IMG/VR virus record: IMGVR_UViG_3300025168_000100 | Span: 1-57,893 of that record | Source: a virus | Direction: 5' to 3' (one strand) | DNA: 57,893 nucleotides | Part shown: positions 14,548 through 24,973 of the stretch, piece by piece | Layout: each line of letters begins with the position of its first letter | How positions within the stretch are numbered: the stretch's first letter is position 1 | Position numbers and translations under genes: made by a program | Notes under the pieces: generated by a model | Told to the model about the DNA's origin: nothing | Seen by the model: the letters and a program-made list of their open reading frames with translations, nothing else | The model's database searches: none

Positions 14548-14702
14548 TGATTTGTCCTAAATGTACAGACCCTATGATATGGGGTAGCGATTTTGATTAT
14601 GAAGACTACGGATACGAAGGCGAAGGCATCGTAGGAAACTATACCTGCACCAATAAACATTGTGATGTTGACATGGTAGTAGTATATACTCCTATTGATT
14701 AA
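14547..14702 (+). CDS. Mini zinc-ribbon protein (51 aa)
   Basis: Begins MICPKC and has a second pair C-T-N-K-H-C about 30 residues later, a zinc-ribbon layout. The middle is acidic and Tyr/Gly-rich. Start and stop overlap both neighbours (TAATG at 14545-14549 and 14700-14704), strong support for translation. Confidence 0.65.
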   Translation: MICPKCTDPMIWGSDFDYEDYGYEGEGIVGNYTCTNKHCDVDMVVVYTPID

Positions 14703-15118
14703 TGAGGTTTGAGAATGACAGCCACTTAGAAAGAGAAGAGAGGGCTATAAAAAAGTTTTGCTCTTTGCATAACCTTAAGTGTAAAAAGTTAGGCCCAAAT
14801 GATATTGACTTTCAGATACGCAAAGACAATAAGGTAATAGGTTTTGTAGAAGTAAAGGGTAGACATAAAGATATTAAGGATGCATATCCTTTGCCTATTG
14901 CTATTAGAAAAATACATAAACTTCAAGGTGAGCACGGGCCTCGCGTAAACCCCATCATTATATGGGCGTGTCACGACGGCATTATCTACGGTAAGTTGGT
15001 GAAGCTTAAAGGAACTATTCGATTAGGTGGTAGACCTCCACGCAAGGGGGCTGTCAATGACCAAGAGATAATGGCTTACTATAATAAGCAAGAAGACATA
15101 CATCATGAACAATATTAA
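14702..15118 (+). CDS. Putative PD-(D/E)XK nuclease (138 aa)
   Basis: Contains an N-terminal helix with EERAIKKF, then NDIDFQI and GFVEVKGR (D...E-V-K), the core pattern of PD-(D/E)XK nucleases, followed by an Arg/Gly-rich C-terminal part. Likely a DNA-processing nuclease; no subfamily is assigned. Last larger gene of the rightward replication operon. Confidence 0.65.
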   Translation: MRFENDSHLEREERAIKKFCSLHNLKCKKLGPNDIDFQIRKDNKVIGFVEVKGRHKDIKDAYPLPIAIRKIHKLQGEHGPRVNPIIIWACHDGIIYGKLVKLKGTIRLGGRPPRKGAVNDQEIMAYYNKQEDIHHEQY

Positions 15119-15194
15119 AAAATACTTAGACTTAGTTCTTGTCTTAGCTATTAACTTTTTACTGCTTTATGGATTGTATAAGTTATTGAGTTAA
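15105..15194 (+). CDS. 29-aa single-pass membrane peptide
   Basis: MNNIKKYLDL followed by a hydrophobic run VLVLAINFLLLYGLY and a short polar end. One transmembrane helix. It overlaps the preceding nuclease gene by 14 bases. Short ORFs of this kind are common at operon ends; moderate confidence. Confidence 0.5.
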   Translation: MNNIKKYLDLVLVLAINFLLLYGLYKLLS

Positions 15195-15242
15195 CCTCTA
15201 TTTATTTTAGTCTTATACTTGTATTAAACGGCATGATTGTTA

Positions 15243-18200
15243 TTATTCAGTAGCTTCTCTTATTGCTTCTCTTATTTCTTCTCGAGCCTCCCTGTTAACT
15301 TCATCTATGTCTCCATATATATCTTCGTAAATCTCAGGGTATAATTTTTTAAAGTCTGTCTTACTCATCTTATCAGCCCCTCCTGTTTGAGCTCCTTCAT
15401 TTTTTGGCCTATAAGATGACGACACTCCAATAAGGTCATACACATCGCTTTCTATACCTTCTTCTGAACCACCACCAATTAAATTGTATAACCCTATAGC
15501 AGGGTCAACCCTTGTTCCTAAGATAATCTCTATGATAGGTTTGATTTTTCTATCAAGCCTAGACTCTCCCGTTTCTTTATCTTTTTTAGCAGCCTTTTTA
15601 ATTTCATATATTATCATATCAAGAGGGTTGACTACATCACTCTTGAACTGCGCACCGTAGCTTGGCTTAAAATCTTCTCCTTGAATAAGCTTCGCCCCGA
15701 GCTCCATTTGTTTTACGTTAGCACCAAGGAGAGGTATCTGATAAACTAAGTTAAGACCCATCATAGCTTCAGCTATTCTAGCATAAGCTTTTTCTTTATC
15801 CTCTTCGTCTCCTTTGGTAAGCAGCATGATGTTTGCCATTGTAGTAAACAAGACGTTTGCAATAGCATAGTTCATAACTAATCCCCTATAGTCTTCCGAC
15901 CTTCCTCTTTGAGCATATATTTTTTTAATTGATTCCTTGGCTTTTTGTTTAGTAGAAAAATCTGCATTGGCAATTTCATCTACTGCATTACCATACGAAT
16001 TCATAAGGTTCTTCGTATACTGCATAACCTTATTAATCTGTAAAAATATAGTGCTACCAAACATTATGAAAGGTCTGATAAGAGGGTGACGTATATTTTG
16101 AAGAGGAATTCTTTCAGTTGCCCTACGTGTCTGCTGCGTAGCGTTGTAGTTATTAAAAACTTCAACAGCTTGCTCTTGACCCATTCCGTTTTTAATATTC
16201 CTACGATAGTTAACCATATATCCTAATACTCCACCTATATCTCCAATAGATGTCGTCGCTCCGGCTGCGGTACGAGCTCCTCTTAGTACACGCCCTGCTT
16301 TGGTTTTACTCTTCTTTATTTTTCCCTTAGGGTTTTGCCCCGACTCAAGACCGTATACGTCGCCTTCCAATCCTTGAGCAATACGCTCATCAAAAGTAGC
16401 TGACATTTCTCTAGCCTTAGCTAACGGTCCGTCTTGTGTAAATATCTCTATTCCTAACTCAGCTATTAAGGTAGCTGTGTCTACCATAAACATTACCAAG
16501 TCGATAGGATTAGACACAACTTTAGGTACGTTACTATTTTCCCCAAAGTATCTGTAATTAGTAACAGCCATCGCAAACGAAGACGCCTGCTTAGGTATTT
16601 GCATAACCTTATATGCAAGAGCAAACCCTGTGTACTTTCTTGAAAGCGCGTCAATTATATTGTCGGCATTGGAAGCTTTGACTCCTGCATTAGGATTTAT
16701 ATGGTTGTTTATCAGTTGCTTTAAAGTGCTTTTTACAAATAGCTCATCTAACAAAACATCTACAGCCTCAATATTAAAGAACTCATTAAGCTGTCTTACA
16801 CCCTTAGCATAAGCCTTATACTTCTCCATGGTGTCAATATGATTTTCTAGTACTCCTGTAAATGAAGCATCAAATAGAATTGCACCTTCGGTATCAGTAC
16901 GCTCTTTCAAAGCAGGAGCCGTATCCGCGTTAAAGATGCCGCTGAAATCTCCGTCAGTTAACATCTTGCCGTCTACATTTGACTGCTCTGTACGTGTAGG
17001 AAAGTAGTTAGGAATAAAACCTAAGTTTACATCATTAACATCAGCGTATACATTGTTTACGGAGTCAAAATAAACCTCACTTAGATACTGTACTACTATG
17101 TCTGCAAAACCTACAAGCTCCGGACCAAGCTCTGCTTTAATTCTTTCTAAAGTTCCTGCATCAATACCTTGAGCTTCAAGCTTGGCACGTTGAACTTCAT
17201 TAAGACTAAGTGCATATATTCTTAAGAGCTCATCTGTATTAAAAGCTTTCTTGTACGTCTTACCATCTTTAATTAATTGAATAGTAAGTTTGGTCTCTTT
17301 AAATATACCACGCTCCATAGCTTGCTTCACCCCGGCGTACCCCTTCTCAAAGCCTGCTCTTTTAGCTAACTCATTCATTACCGCACGCATCTTTCTTTTC
17401 CCTTTAGCGTGAGTCTCTACCATGCGGTTAAGTCTATTGTAAACTTTTTCTCTAAATACATTTTTACCGTCCACTACTTTATCAGCAAGATTAGTAATGG
17501 TTTCACTATGTATCATGTTTCCTCTCATAAAGTTTCTTATAAGACTTGGGATAGAACTATCAAGTATCCCCCTCCCTATAGCACGCAAACCTTTTACTAC
17601 CCCCTTTTCTTTGAAGGATTGGTAGATATTTTTTCGGTTGTCTTTACGTTGGTCTTCGTTTAATACATTACCGTCTTCATCAAAGAACTCAGGGTTTGTT
17701 TCTTGGATTTGTTCTGTTACTTCTTTAGATTCAGCTTGATATTCAGCTGCACGTTGAGCTCTCTTTTCTTTCAGCTTCGCTACAGATTCTGCAGTTAGTT
17801 CGTTGATAGTGCTAAGAACGCCCTGCATTTCTTCCTCCGTCATGTTATCTACGTTGCGTAACATGTCAAAAGCTATCTGCCTATCCATTAACGCACGCTC
17901 TTTACGAGTTAAGGTCTCGCCTTCTAAGAGTTCTTTATTGTATATCCTATTTATCTCAGCTTCATTATCCTGCAAGAACTTAGCTTCCGATTGTAAGAAT
18001 GCCTGCCTTATATCTGCACTGCTCTGAATAACACTCTTCGCTACTCTCTTCAAAGCTGTCATAAGGTTCTGTATAGAGGGGTCTACACCTGTACTCCTTC
18101 TCTTGCCGCTCTGAGTCTTACGTACTTTAACTTTAGATTTAATAGCATTAACAATATCCTTTAATGTACTCTTACGCTTTCTGTTCTTTTGGCTGTCTAT

Positions 18201-21200
18201 TATCTTCTTTACCTTCTCAATTTGTACCGCTAAATCCTTGGCGTTTTTAGTGTTGGATACCGCACGAGCTATCCTTTTTATTTCTGCTTCAGTATAGTCT
18301 TTAGACTTCTGTAGGTTTTCTTGAATAAATGTAGTAAGTTGAGCTTGGGCATCCTTCAAATTAGTAAGAGCATTGTTACCTATATCGCTTAACCTCTTAG
18401 CTATTGACCTCTCGGTCTGCTCCTCTACAGCCGTGTCTTCGGTAACGCCTACCTCTTCGGTAACGCCTACCTCTTCGGTAACGCCTACCTCTTCGGTAAC
18501 GTCTACACCCTCTGTAGTATCTTCTGTAATCTCTACACTCTCTGTAGTAGCCACCTCCTCAGCTAACCCAACCTCTTCATCTACCTGTGTTTCTTCAGTG
18601 GCTTCTATGCCTTCTTCTATGCCTTCTTCTACTACAGCTTCGGTATCAGTTTCTATTTGTAACCCCGAGCCTTCCTCAAACTCTTGTTGGACACCTTCTC
18701 TTTCCTGTCTTTGTTCTTCGTCTATTTGCTCCTTTGTTTTTACACCTTCTTCTTCAGTAACCTCCACCTCTTCTGTAGTCTCTACGTCTTCGGTAACCTC
18801 AGTACCTTCACCTAAGATTGCATCTACTTCTGCTGCTGCCTCTGCAGCTACATCCTCTTGGAGCTTCTCATCAAGTTTGGCTTTAACCTCATCATCATTA
18901 GTTACCTCAGCTTTAGACCGAAGCAAACGGCGCACAGACTTCTTATCTATAGCTGCTAAAAATTCAGCTTTAGTTACGTCCCTTCCGTTCAAACGATATC
19001 TACCTACACCCTCACGAATATCTATGTTTGTCGCAGGTCCGATACCCGTTATAGAAGGCAAGACTGTCTGACTTTCTGAATCTCGTAGTGCCTGAGTGTT
19101 AGCTAGTTCAGCGAGCTCTGCATTAATCTCTCGTATTTTATCTGAAAATACTTGCTTTCGATTGGTTGTAGAAGACAGTTCATCTCTTGCCGATAACAAC
19201 TCCATAACTCTTTGGCTTACGGAATTATCATTGGTCTCTACCAATTGATTGGCTTCACGGCGAAGCCCTAAGTTTTCCATTATCCTTTGGTTCTGCTCAG
19301 GAGTTATCTGCCCGAGCTCAAGCATGTTATTAGCCCAAGTGGTAATACGACTACCCGATGCCTTCTCTTTCATCATCCCCTCTATAGTCATTAAGTCCTG
19401 AGCAATAGAAATTTTATTGTTAGCTATAGCATCTAAGGTGATATTCATACCGGCAAAAGCGGTGTTGTTACCAAAGCCTCCCAACATTTCGGCAGTTATA
19501 TCTTTACCGCTTATCTCTTGACCGGATACTACTTGGGCTGATAATTCACCGAACCCTTCGGCCACAGGGTCAAATACCATACGCTCACCCACAAACGCCG
19601 CAGCTTTAACCGGATTGGTAGACAATCTACCTGCAGTAAATATCCTGCCTGATAACCCGGTACTCAAATAATCTACTATAGCAATAGGAATACCACGACT
19701 AAAACCAATTCTCCTACCCTCATCCCATACGTTTTCATCTAAGAACGCTTGCTCTACTTGCAATGGGTCGGTTATATCATAACCTTGATTTCCCATAGCA
19801 TCGAACACAGCGTTAGTATATTCCATAGCTAATGACGTTGCAGCAAAACCTGTCCTTGAGCCGTACGCTGCTCCCCCTATGATACCTGCAGGCACAGTAA
19901 CTTCAGCCAATGGGCCGCCTGCTAGACCTACCCCCGCTCCTACTCCCGCTCCTGTCACTGCGCCTCCTCCTATTAACTTTACTCCATAAGGTAGCATCTG
20001 CGATAAAGACTCTCCGGCTAAAGTAAGTGACAGCTCTAAAGGGTTGTCATATACTACCTGAAACACTTCCCAAAAACCTTTGGCTTGATGGTATCTATTG
20101 GTCACCCTGCTTACATCTCCTGTATTGGCCTTGTCCATGTAGTCTACTACAGCTTGTGCAATTTCGGCACGACTAGCATCGTCATCTAAATCATCAAGAC
20201 CAAGAGATAATCTAAGTATTTCTTCTGCTGCCTGCCCCCTATTCCATCCTGCAGCTACACTGCTCGTAAATCCTTCTACATTCTCTATAAGATTGCCTCG
20301 TAAATTAGGGTCAAATTTTGCGTCGAACCATGTGCTTGCCACTTGATATTCATTGGCTGCCATTTGAGACAACATATTGGCGTCAGCTCTACCTCCATTT
20401 ATTTCGTTGAGAAGGTTTTGTTCATACTCATTAGCCGGGGTTATAGTAGACAATTCATCTAAACCTACACCAAAAGCATCTAAAGCTCTTTGATTTAAGT
20501 CTGACTGAAAAAGCACAGCCACTTGGTTTACTTGTGCTGCTCCCGCTGCTTTTTCTTGAAACACTTCGTCCATCTTTACATCGAAGTCTTCTGTTATTGT
20601 TACATACTCGTCTTCATTAATAATGTCAAAACGTAAGTCTATTTCTTCCTGTAAGGGCTCTGTAAATGTCAAATAATCATTACGCCTCACTCCATTGATG
20701 TAGTATTTTTCACCATACTTTGCTTTTTCTTCATCGCCAAGTTCGTCTAAATATAAAGGAGCTCTATTAATAAAATAAAGTTCATCTTGGCTCATATGGT
20801 AAGCGTCATAGTTTGCTTTGTAGGCTTCATAGTTCAATCCACGTTCAGCAAAAAACGATTGAGCTGCTATGTCTACTGCATTAACATCTTCCCACGAGCC
20901 TTCTGCAAAAGCATTAGCCTCTTCTGCGTCTTCAAATAAAAATACCTCGCCTCTTTCAACAGCTTCTTCATAAGCATCCATACCTTCTAGCTCTGTCCAA
21001 TATCTCGAATGGTTGCTATAGTTGTTTGGGTCAGTAGGAAAAAGTGTAGGTACTACTACATTTTCACCGTCTACTTCCATAGACGTAAACATTACTGTAG
21101 AATGTGTACCGTCATCATTTGTTCTATAGGTATCTCTTAAATTGGTTGCTCTCCACGCCCTATTAAGAACAGCTTCTTCTTCTTCATCAAGAGCTGTACT

Positions 21201-22049
21201 TGGAATTCCATGTTCTTGAATAAAGTTTTTGACCTTATCCATTTCTCCGTCTACAAGCTCTCCATTAATACGTACAGATACAGTCATCCTCTGTTTATCC
21301 GGAGCAATAACTTCTATGTCTCCGCCAATAATGGAAGCGTCTTGGAATATCATTCCGAATTCTCCAAACTGAGAAGTAAAATAATCTATAGCACCTTTGT
21401 CCGAAGCTGCTAAATTTCCCACAGTAGTAGTAGCTAAAGCGTCAGCTAATTCAGTACTTTCTAACAATTCGGTTCTCCTTTTTTCCGCTTCCATTTCACC
21501 CTCAACCTCCTCTTTCCTTTGTCTTTCATCTACTAAAGGTATCTGTGCTTCTATACGCGCTTGCGTCGTGGCCACATCTAAACCATACTGCGCCCATGCA
21601 TTCTCAAGACTTTGGTCGTCCGGATACATACCAAGGCTAACTGCTGACAGGGGTTCTTCATACCCCGTTTCACGCGTGTCTTGACCTGTAGTTGTCGTTG
21701 TGGTTAAAGCCTCTATAACATCTTCATTCGCGTAAAAAGCCTCAGGTGTCAGCGTCTGCTCTACTGCAACAGGAGTTTCTTCTTCAACCTGTGGTGAAAC
21801 CAAAGAACCATCGTCCCCAACAGATTCCGTATCGACTGCGATAACTTCGTCTTTTTTTTTTACGCCTACTAGAATAGAAAAATCTTCTACAGTTCTATCT
21901 GCAGGGTATCCCTGAGACTTAATGTAGTTGAAATTATCTGTTAAGACTTCTTCATCGACAGCAAGCAATGCTTGAAACTCCTCTATAGATTTACCATAGC
22001 CTTGAGATACCGCTCTATTAAATAAGTCTGCTAATACTTCTTCGTCCAT
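15243..22049 (-). CDS. Giant internal virion/ejection-type protein (2268 aa)
   Basis: Starts with two copies of a repeat resembling LADLFNRAVSQGYGKS (about residues 6-63). A glycine-rich hydrophobic patch (GAGVGAGVGLAGGP) lies near 710, Glu/Val/Thr repeats (VTEEVG) near 1190-1220 and long charged helices beyond. The C-terminal region (IPKQASSF, FVYQ-like helices and DEVNREAREE) resembles the large polyvalent protein-associated C-terminal domains of podovirus-like internal proteins. It is probably carried in the capsid and ejected with DNA. No transglycosylase motif was recognised. It is the last gene of the leftward late operon. Confidence 0.75.
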   Translation of the reverse strand: MDEEVLADLFNRAVSQGYGKSIEEFQALLAVDEEVLTDNFNYIKSQGYPADRTVEDFSILVGVKKKDEVIAVDTESVGDDGSLVSPQVEEETPVAVEQTLTPEAFYANEDVIEALTTTTTTGQDTRETGYEEPLSAVSLGMYPDDQSLENAWAQYGLDVATTQARIEAQIPLVDERQRKEEVEGEMEAEKRRTELLESTELADALATTTVGNLAASDKGAIDYFTSQFGEFGMIFQDASIIGGDIEVIAPDKQRMTVSVRINGELVDGEMDKVKNFIQEHGIPSTALDEEEEAVLNRAWRATNLRDTYRTNDDGTHSTVMFTSMEVDGENVVVPTLFPTDPNNYSNHSRYWTELEGMDAYEEAVERGEVFLFEDAEEANAFAEGSWEDVNAVDIAAQSFFAERGLNYEAYKANYDAYHMSQDELYFINRAPLYLDELGDEEKAKYGEKYYINGVRRNDYLTFTEPLQEEIDLRFDIINEDEYVTITEDFDVKMDEVFQEKAAGAAQVNQVAVLFQSDLNQRALDAFGVGLDELSTITPANEYEQNLLNEINGGRADANMLSQMAANEYQVASTWFDAKFDPNLRGNLIENVEGFTSSVAAGWNRGQAAEEILRLSLGLDDLDDDASRAEIAQAVVDYMDKANTGDVSRVTNRYHQAKGFWEVFQVVYDNPLELSLTLAGESLSQMLPYGVKLIGGGAVTGAGVGAGVGLAGGPLAEVTVPAGIIGGAAYGSRTGFAATSLAMEYTNAVFDAMGNQGYDITDPLQVEQAFLDENVWDEGRRIGFSRGIPIAIVDYLSTGLSGRIFTAGRLSTNPVKAAAFVGERMVFDPVAEGFGELSAQVVSGQEISGKDITAEMLGGFGNNTAFAGMNITLDAIANNKISIAQDLMTIEGMMKEKASGSRITTWANNMLELGQITPEQNQRIMENLGLRREANQLVETNDNSVSQRVMELLSARDELSSTTNRKQVFSDKIREINAELAELANTQALRDSESQTVLPSITGIGPATNIDIREGVGRYRLNGRDVTKAEFLAAIDKKSVRRLLRSKAEVTNDDEVKAKLDEKLQEDVAAEAAAEVDAILGEGTEVTEDVETTEEVEVTEEEGVKTKEQIDEEQRQEREGVQQEFEEGSGLQIETDTEAVVEEGIEEGIEATEETQVDEEVGLAEEVATTESVEITEDTTEGVDVTEEVGVTEEVGVTEEVGVTEDTAVEEQTERSIAKRLSDIGNNALTNLKDAQAQLTTFIQENLQKSKDYTEAEIKRIARAVSNTKNAKDLAVQIEKVKKIIDSQKNRKRKSTLKDIVNAIKSKVKVRKTQSGKRRSTGVDPSIQNLMTALKRVAKSVIQSSADIRQAFLQSEAKFLQDNEAEINRIYNKELLEGETLTRKERALMDRQIAFDMLRNVDNMTEEEMQGVLSTINELTAESVAKLKEKRAQRAAEYQAESKEVTEQIQETNPEFFDEDGNVLNEDQRKDNRKNIYQSFKEKGVVKGLRAIGRGILDSSIPSLIRNFMRGNMIHSETITNLADKVVDGKNVFREKVYNRLNRMVETHAKGKRKMRAVMNELAKRAGFEKGYAGVKQAMERGIFKETKLTIQLIKDGKTYKKAFNTDELLRIYALSLNEVQRAKLEAQGIDAGTLERIKAELGPELVGFADIVVQYLSEVYFDSVNNVYADVNDVNLGFIPNYFPTRTEQSNVDGKMLTDGDFSGIFNADTAPALKERTDTEGAILFDASFTGVLENHIDTMEKYKAYAKGVRQLNEFFNIEAVDVLLDELFVKSTLKQLINNHINPNAGVKASNADNIIDALSRKYTGFALAYKVMQIPKQASSFAMAVTNYRYFGENSNVPKVVSNPIDLVMFMVDTATLIAELGIEIFTQDGPLAKAREMSATFDERIAQGLEGDVYGLESGQNPKGKIKKSKTKAGRVLRGARTAAGATTSIGDIGGVLGYMVNYRRNIKNGMGQEQAVEVFNNYNATQQTRRATERIPLQNIRHPLIRPFIMFGSTIFLQINKVMQYTKNLMNSYGNAVDEIANADFSTKQKAKESIKKIYAQRGRSEDYRGLVMNYAIANVLFTTMANIMLLTKGDEEDKEKAYARIAEAMMGLNLVYQIPLLGANVKQMELGAKLIQGEDFKPSYGAQFKSDVVNPLDMIIYEIKKAAKKDKETGESRLDRKIKPIIEIILGTRVDPAIGLYNLIGGGSEEGIESDVYDLIGVSSSYRPKNEGAQTGGADKMSKTDFKKLYPEIYEDIYGDIDEVNREAREEIREAIREATE
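18436..18507. repeat. 18-bp tandem repeat inside the giant virion gene
   Basis: Three perfect 18-bp units (18436-18489) and one diverged unit (18490-18507). On the minus strand they encode repeats of V-G-V-T-E-E. The length is a multiple of three, so copy number changes keep the frame. Confidence 0.85.
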
Positions 22050-22055
22050 AGTTTA

Positions 22056-24026
22056 TTATTTCTTTCTGTAATCGACTCCTCCGCCGCTTGTAGTTTCTAC
22101 TGTACCTCTACGTGAAGCAAAGTCACTAGCTTGCTGTTCGGCAGGCGCATTGGATAAATAGAACTGTACAAGTTGATTCTTTAATCTTTCAAGGTACTGA
22201 GATTGAGTGTCGGTAGTCATACCGTCAAGGTCAAATTCAGCCAACTCCCCTTTTGACACTACTTCCCCTGCTTTATTTAACACTTTATAAGTTATGCCTA
22301 CTACATCATCCATTCCGTAATCTCTTTCTTCTACTGTAAAAACAAAATTACCCGGCATACTTGCTAATACAGACTCCACATTCTTTTTGGTTTGGGTTTC
22401 ATCATCGGCAATAAATACACTGTCATAGCCTACATATGAAGCCTCAATATCCTGAGTTAGTTGAGCTAGTACAGTCTCTCTAAGACTTTGTTTACCCACA
22501 GTAGTAGTAGCACTTGTTACAGTTCTACCTGTCGTAGGAGATTCCAAACCTATTCCGTCAAGACCTGAAGCTGTAATAGTTTGGTTTACATCTGTTATAA
22601 TTTTATCTTGAGGTAAGAAGAAATTAGTTGCCCCTGTTACCCAACTTCTTTCGTTTAAATTAACTTCGCCGTCCTTGAACGCAAGATTTTCTTTTCGCAC
22701 ATTACCTTTGCTGTCAGCATAAGTGATACTTACACCCGTGTCACTTCGTGTAATAGACTGTATAGAAGGATTTATAGACCTTAAGAAATCTTCTGCTTCC
22801 CTAAATTGTGTCTCATTACCGCTATATAATTTTCTTACGTTAGTTAAAGCGTTGCTTTGGAACTCATCGCCCTGTCTTTCATCACGTGCACCCCCTGATT
22901 CCGGAGTGTAATCAGGAACCACCTTCGTATTCACCACCTCTACGTCCACCTTACTACGCACGCTTGCACGTATAGCTTCTCGTACAAGCTCCTCTTGTTC
23001 CTCCGAGTACTCAGGATTAGGCATTGCCCCGGGATTGTCTTGGTTAACATAAATCATATTTCCTCCCGCCTCATCTTTATTTCTTGTAAACGTAAAAACC
23101 TCTCCACTACCTTGTCCCTCTCCATTATAAACACCAAGAGAGTTGGTAAGGATAGACGAGGTGTGATAAGGGTTAGACATTATGTCGCTTAGAAACAAAT
23201 CTTCTCCGGCAAGGTATATATTAAATGCCTCGCCCTCTTCTACAGACAGTCCCAATTGTTTAATTTCTTCGGTGGTTAATTCTTTGTCCCACCCATTAGT
23301 ACGCATCTGCGTAATAAGACCTTTTGCTTCATCACCACCTATCCTTCGAGCAATTTTATCCCATGTACCTAGCTTGTCTACATAAGTTGTTGAAGCTGCC
23401 TCTAAATCGTACTTGTCAGCATTAAACAAAACTAAAGAGTTAAAGGTAGAAGCACTCACCAAAGAGTTAGGGTCGGCTATTAGTCTGCCTTCGGGGTCAA
23501 GCTTGCCTATACTAACACTCGAGGTCTCAGGGTTTACTAGAAATCCTGACTCATCGAAGTTAAAGAAACTTTGCACCTGCTCAAAAGCCCACGACTCAAG
23601 CCTTTGGCTTTCTCCTAACTCATCATTGCCACCCTGTGCTCTAGCCACCTTGTCTGCATATGTGGTTTGGAAATCATTAAAAACTTTAATCATATTATCC
23701 GTCCCGTCAGTTAGGTTTTGACGCATAATAGTATACTCATTCAACTTAAGAGTTCCATTCTTTAACAAACGGTCTTGCATAAGCATTTGCTGCTCTAATT
23801 GGTGAGCCGCTTGAAGCCACCACTGATTAGCGGTAGCGTGTTGGCCTTGCTCTACAGAGTTAAGCTCGCCAATATAATCTCTTGACGCTTGATTTATAGC
23901 AGCTTTTTTATCTGCACGCTCTTGTAATGCACCGGTAATGCTACCACTTACTTCAGTAGCAATTTCATTCCAATTTATTTGCGCCTCCCTAGCTTGGGGT
24001 TGGTATCCAAAATATGTTTTAGCCAT
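22056..24026 (-). CDS. Internal virion-type protein (656 aa)
   Basis: The N-terminal 130 residues are helical with NQWWLQAAHQLEQQMLMQD, the rest alternates helical and low-complexity segments, and the end is Gly/Ser-rich (TTSGGGVDYRKK). There is no enzymatic motif. Position between two other ejection-type proteins, matching the gp14/15/16 order of podoviruses, suggests an internal core protein. Confidence 0.65.
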   Translation of the reverse strand: MAKTYFGYQPQAREAQINWNEIATEVSGSITGALQERADKKAAINQASRDYIGELNSVEQGQHATANQWWLQAAHQLEQQMLMQDRLLKNGTLKLNEYTIMRQNLTDGTDNMIKVFNDFQTTYADKVARAQGGNDELGESQRLESWAFEQVQSFFNFDESGFLVNPETSSVSIGKLDPEGRLIADPNSLVSASTFNSLVLFNADKYDLEAASTTYVDKLGTWDKIARRIGGDEAKGLITQMRTNGWDKELTTEEIKQLGLSVEEGEAFNIYLAGEDLFLSDIMSNPYHTSSILTNSLGVYNGEGQGSGEVFTFTRNKDEAGGNMIYVNQDNPGAMPNPEYSEEQEELVREAIRASVRSKVDVEVVNTKVVPDYTPESGGARDERQGDEFQSNALTNVRKLYSGNETQFREAEDFLRSINPSIQSITRSDTGVSITYADSKGNVRKENLAFKDGEVNLNERSWVTGATNFFLPQDKIITDVNQTITASGLDGIGLESPTTGRTVTSATTTVGKQSLRETVLAQLTQDIEASYVGYDSVFIADDETQTKKNVESVLASMPGNFVFTVEERDYGMDDVVGITYKVLNKAGEVVSKGELAEFDLDGMTTDTQSQYLERLKNQLVQFYLSNAPAEQQASDFASRRGTVETTSGGGVDYRKK

Positions 24027-24037
24027 AGTTTATTTAT

Positions 24038-24973
24038 TTATCGCCCCATTACCATTGTGTACTCTGCTTCACTCCTAAAAGGCTTCATAGTCTGAGGATT
24101 AATTTGCCCCTTCCAAAACACAGGTTCAGATGTATAGTTAACAGGACCCATAAATTCACCCTCTCCCGGTAGGGGTTGTCTTAAAGGAGCTCCTTGAGAG
24201 ATGGTTTTTACAGGAGCACCACTAGCTATAGTGTTACCCGTAGTTGCTGTCGTAGGGAACATATTCCTAATCTCTTTATTCGTAAAGTTTTTAGTCATGT
24301 AGTCTCTAAACTGTAGGTTGGACATATTCGCTACACCCCCCGTTCCTGTAGGGTCATACTGTTTAGCTACGTCAGCTTGAAAAGTAGCGTTAGAGTCCAT
24401 TTGTCCACTTACAGCTTTCTCTGAACCGTACAGAGAAGCTCCCTGTATTGCACCGCTAACCATCTGCCCGCCGGCTTGAACAGCCTGAGCTGTATGCATT
24501 TGAGCCATCTCACCTTCTCTAGCTGCAGCTAATTGAGCTCCCGCAGCTTCCTGTAAATTTATCTGTGTCTTTACATCACGCAAACGAGAGTCTTCCTCAG
24601 CTACAGCAGCGTCAAGGTTGAAGATAGTTTTCTCCAACTCCGCTCGCTGCACATCTGTCATAGCTTGCTGTGACGCGAGCACACGCCCCGCTGTAGGAGC
24701 TACACCACGTTGGTCACCCTCCCTTGCTGCTTCAAGGACATTAGCACCCACCTGCAACATCTGCTCTGCTTGCTGCTCATAGGCTTCCATAGGTATAGCA
24801 AGGGACTCCATATAGTTAACATCGAGTCTTTTCATAGCCTCTGACATTTTTCTTTCAGCCGCGGCCTCAGCTTTCGCCTGCGCGTCTTTAGCTTGGTTAG
24901 CTTGGTCTATACTATAGCCCATTTGAACCCCCGCAACTACTACGGTGGCTATTAGTGCTCCTATTGCTGTCAT
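24038..24973 (-). CDS. gp14-like internal virion protein (311 aa)
   Basis: N-terminal hydrophobic segment (IGALIATVVVAGVQMGYS) followed by a long Ala/Gln/Glu-rich coiled coil (about 25-170), then a less ordered C-terminal part. Size, hydrophobic N-terminus and Ala-rich helix are typical of T7 gp14-like ejection proteins that form the outer-membrane pore. Overlaps the cupin-like gene by 4 bases. Confidence 0.65.
   Translation of the reverse strand: MTAIGALIATVVVAGVQMGYSIDQANQAKDAQAKAEAAAERKMSEAMKRLDVNYMESLAIPMEAYEQQAEQMLQVGANVLEAAREGDQRGVAPTAGRVLASQQAMTDVQRAELEKTIFNLDAAVAEEDSRLRDVKTQINLQEAAGAQLAAAREGEMAQMHTAQAVQAGGQMVSGAIQGASLYGSEKAVSGQMDSNATFQADVAKQYDPTGTGGVANMSNLQFRDYMTKNFTNKEIRNMFPTTATTGNTIASGAPVKTISQGAPLRQPLPGEGEFMGPVNYTSEPVFWKGQINPQTMKPFRSEAEYTMVMGR

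Noticed and set aside
18373-19071. 232-aa rightward ORF rich in Ser/Thr/Val
   Set aside because: It is antisense to the repeat-rich part of the giant virion gene; its composition comes from the reverse complement of acidic repeats.
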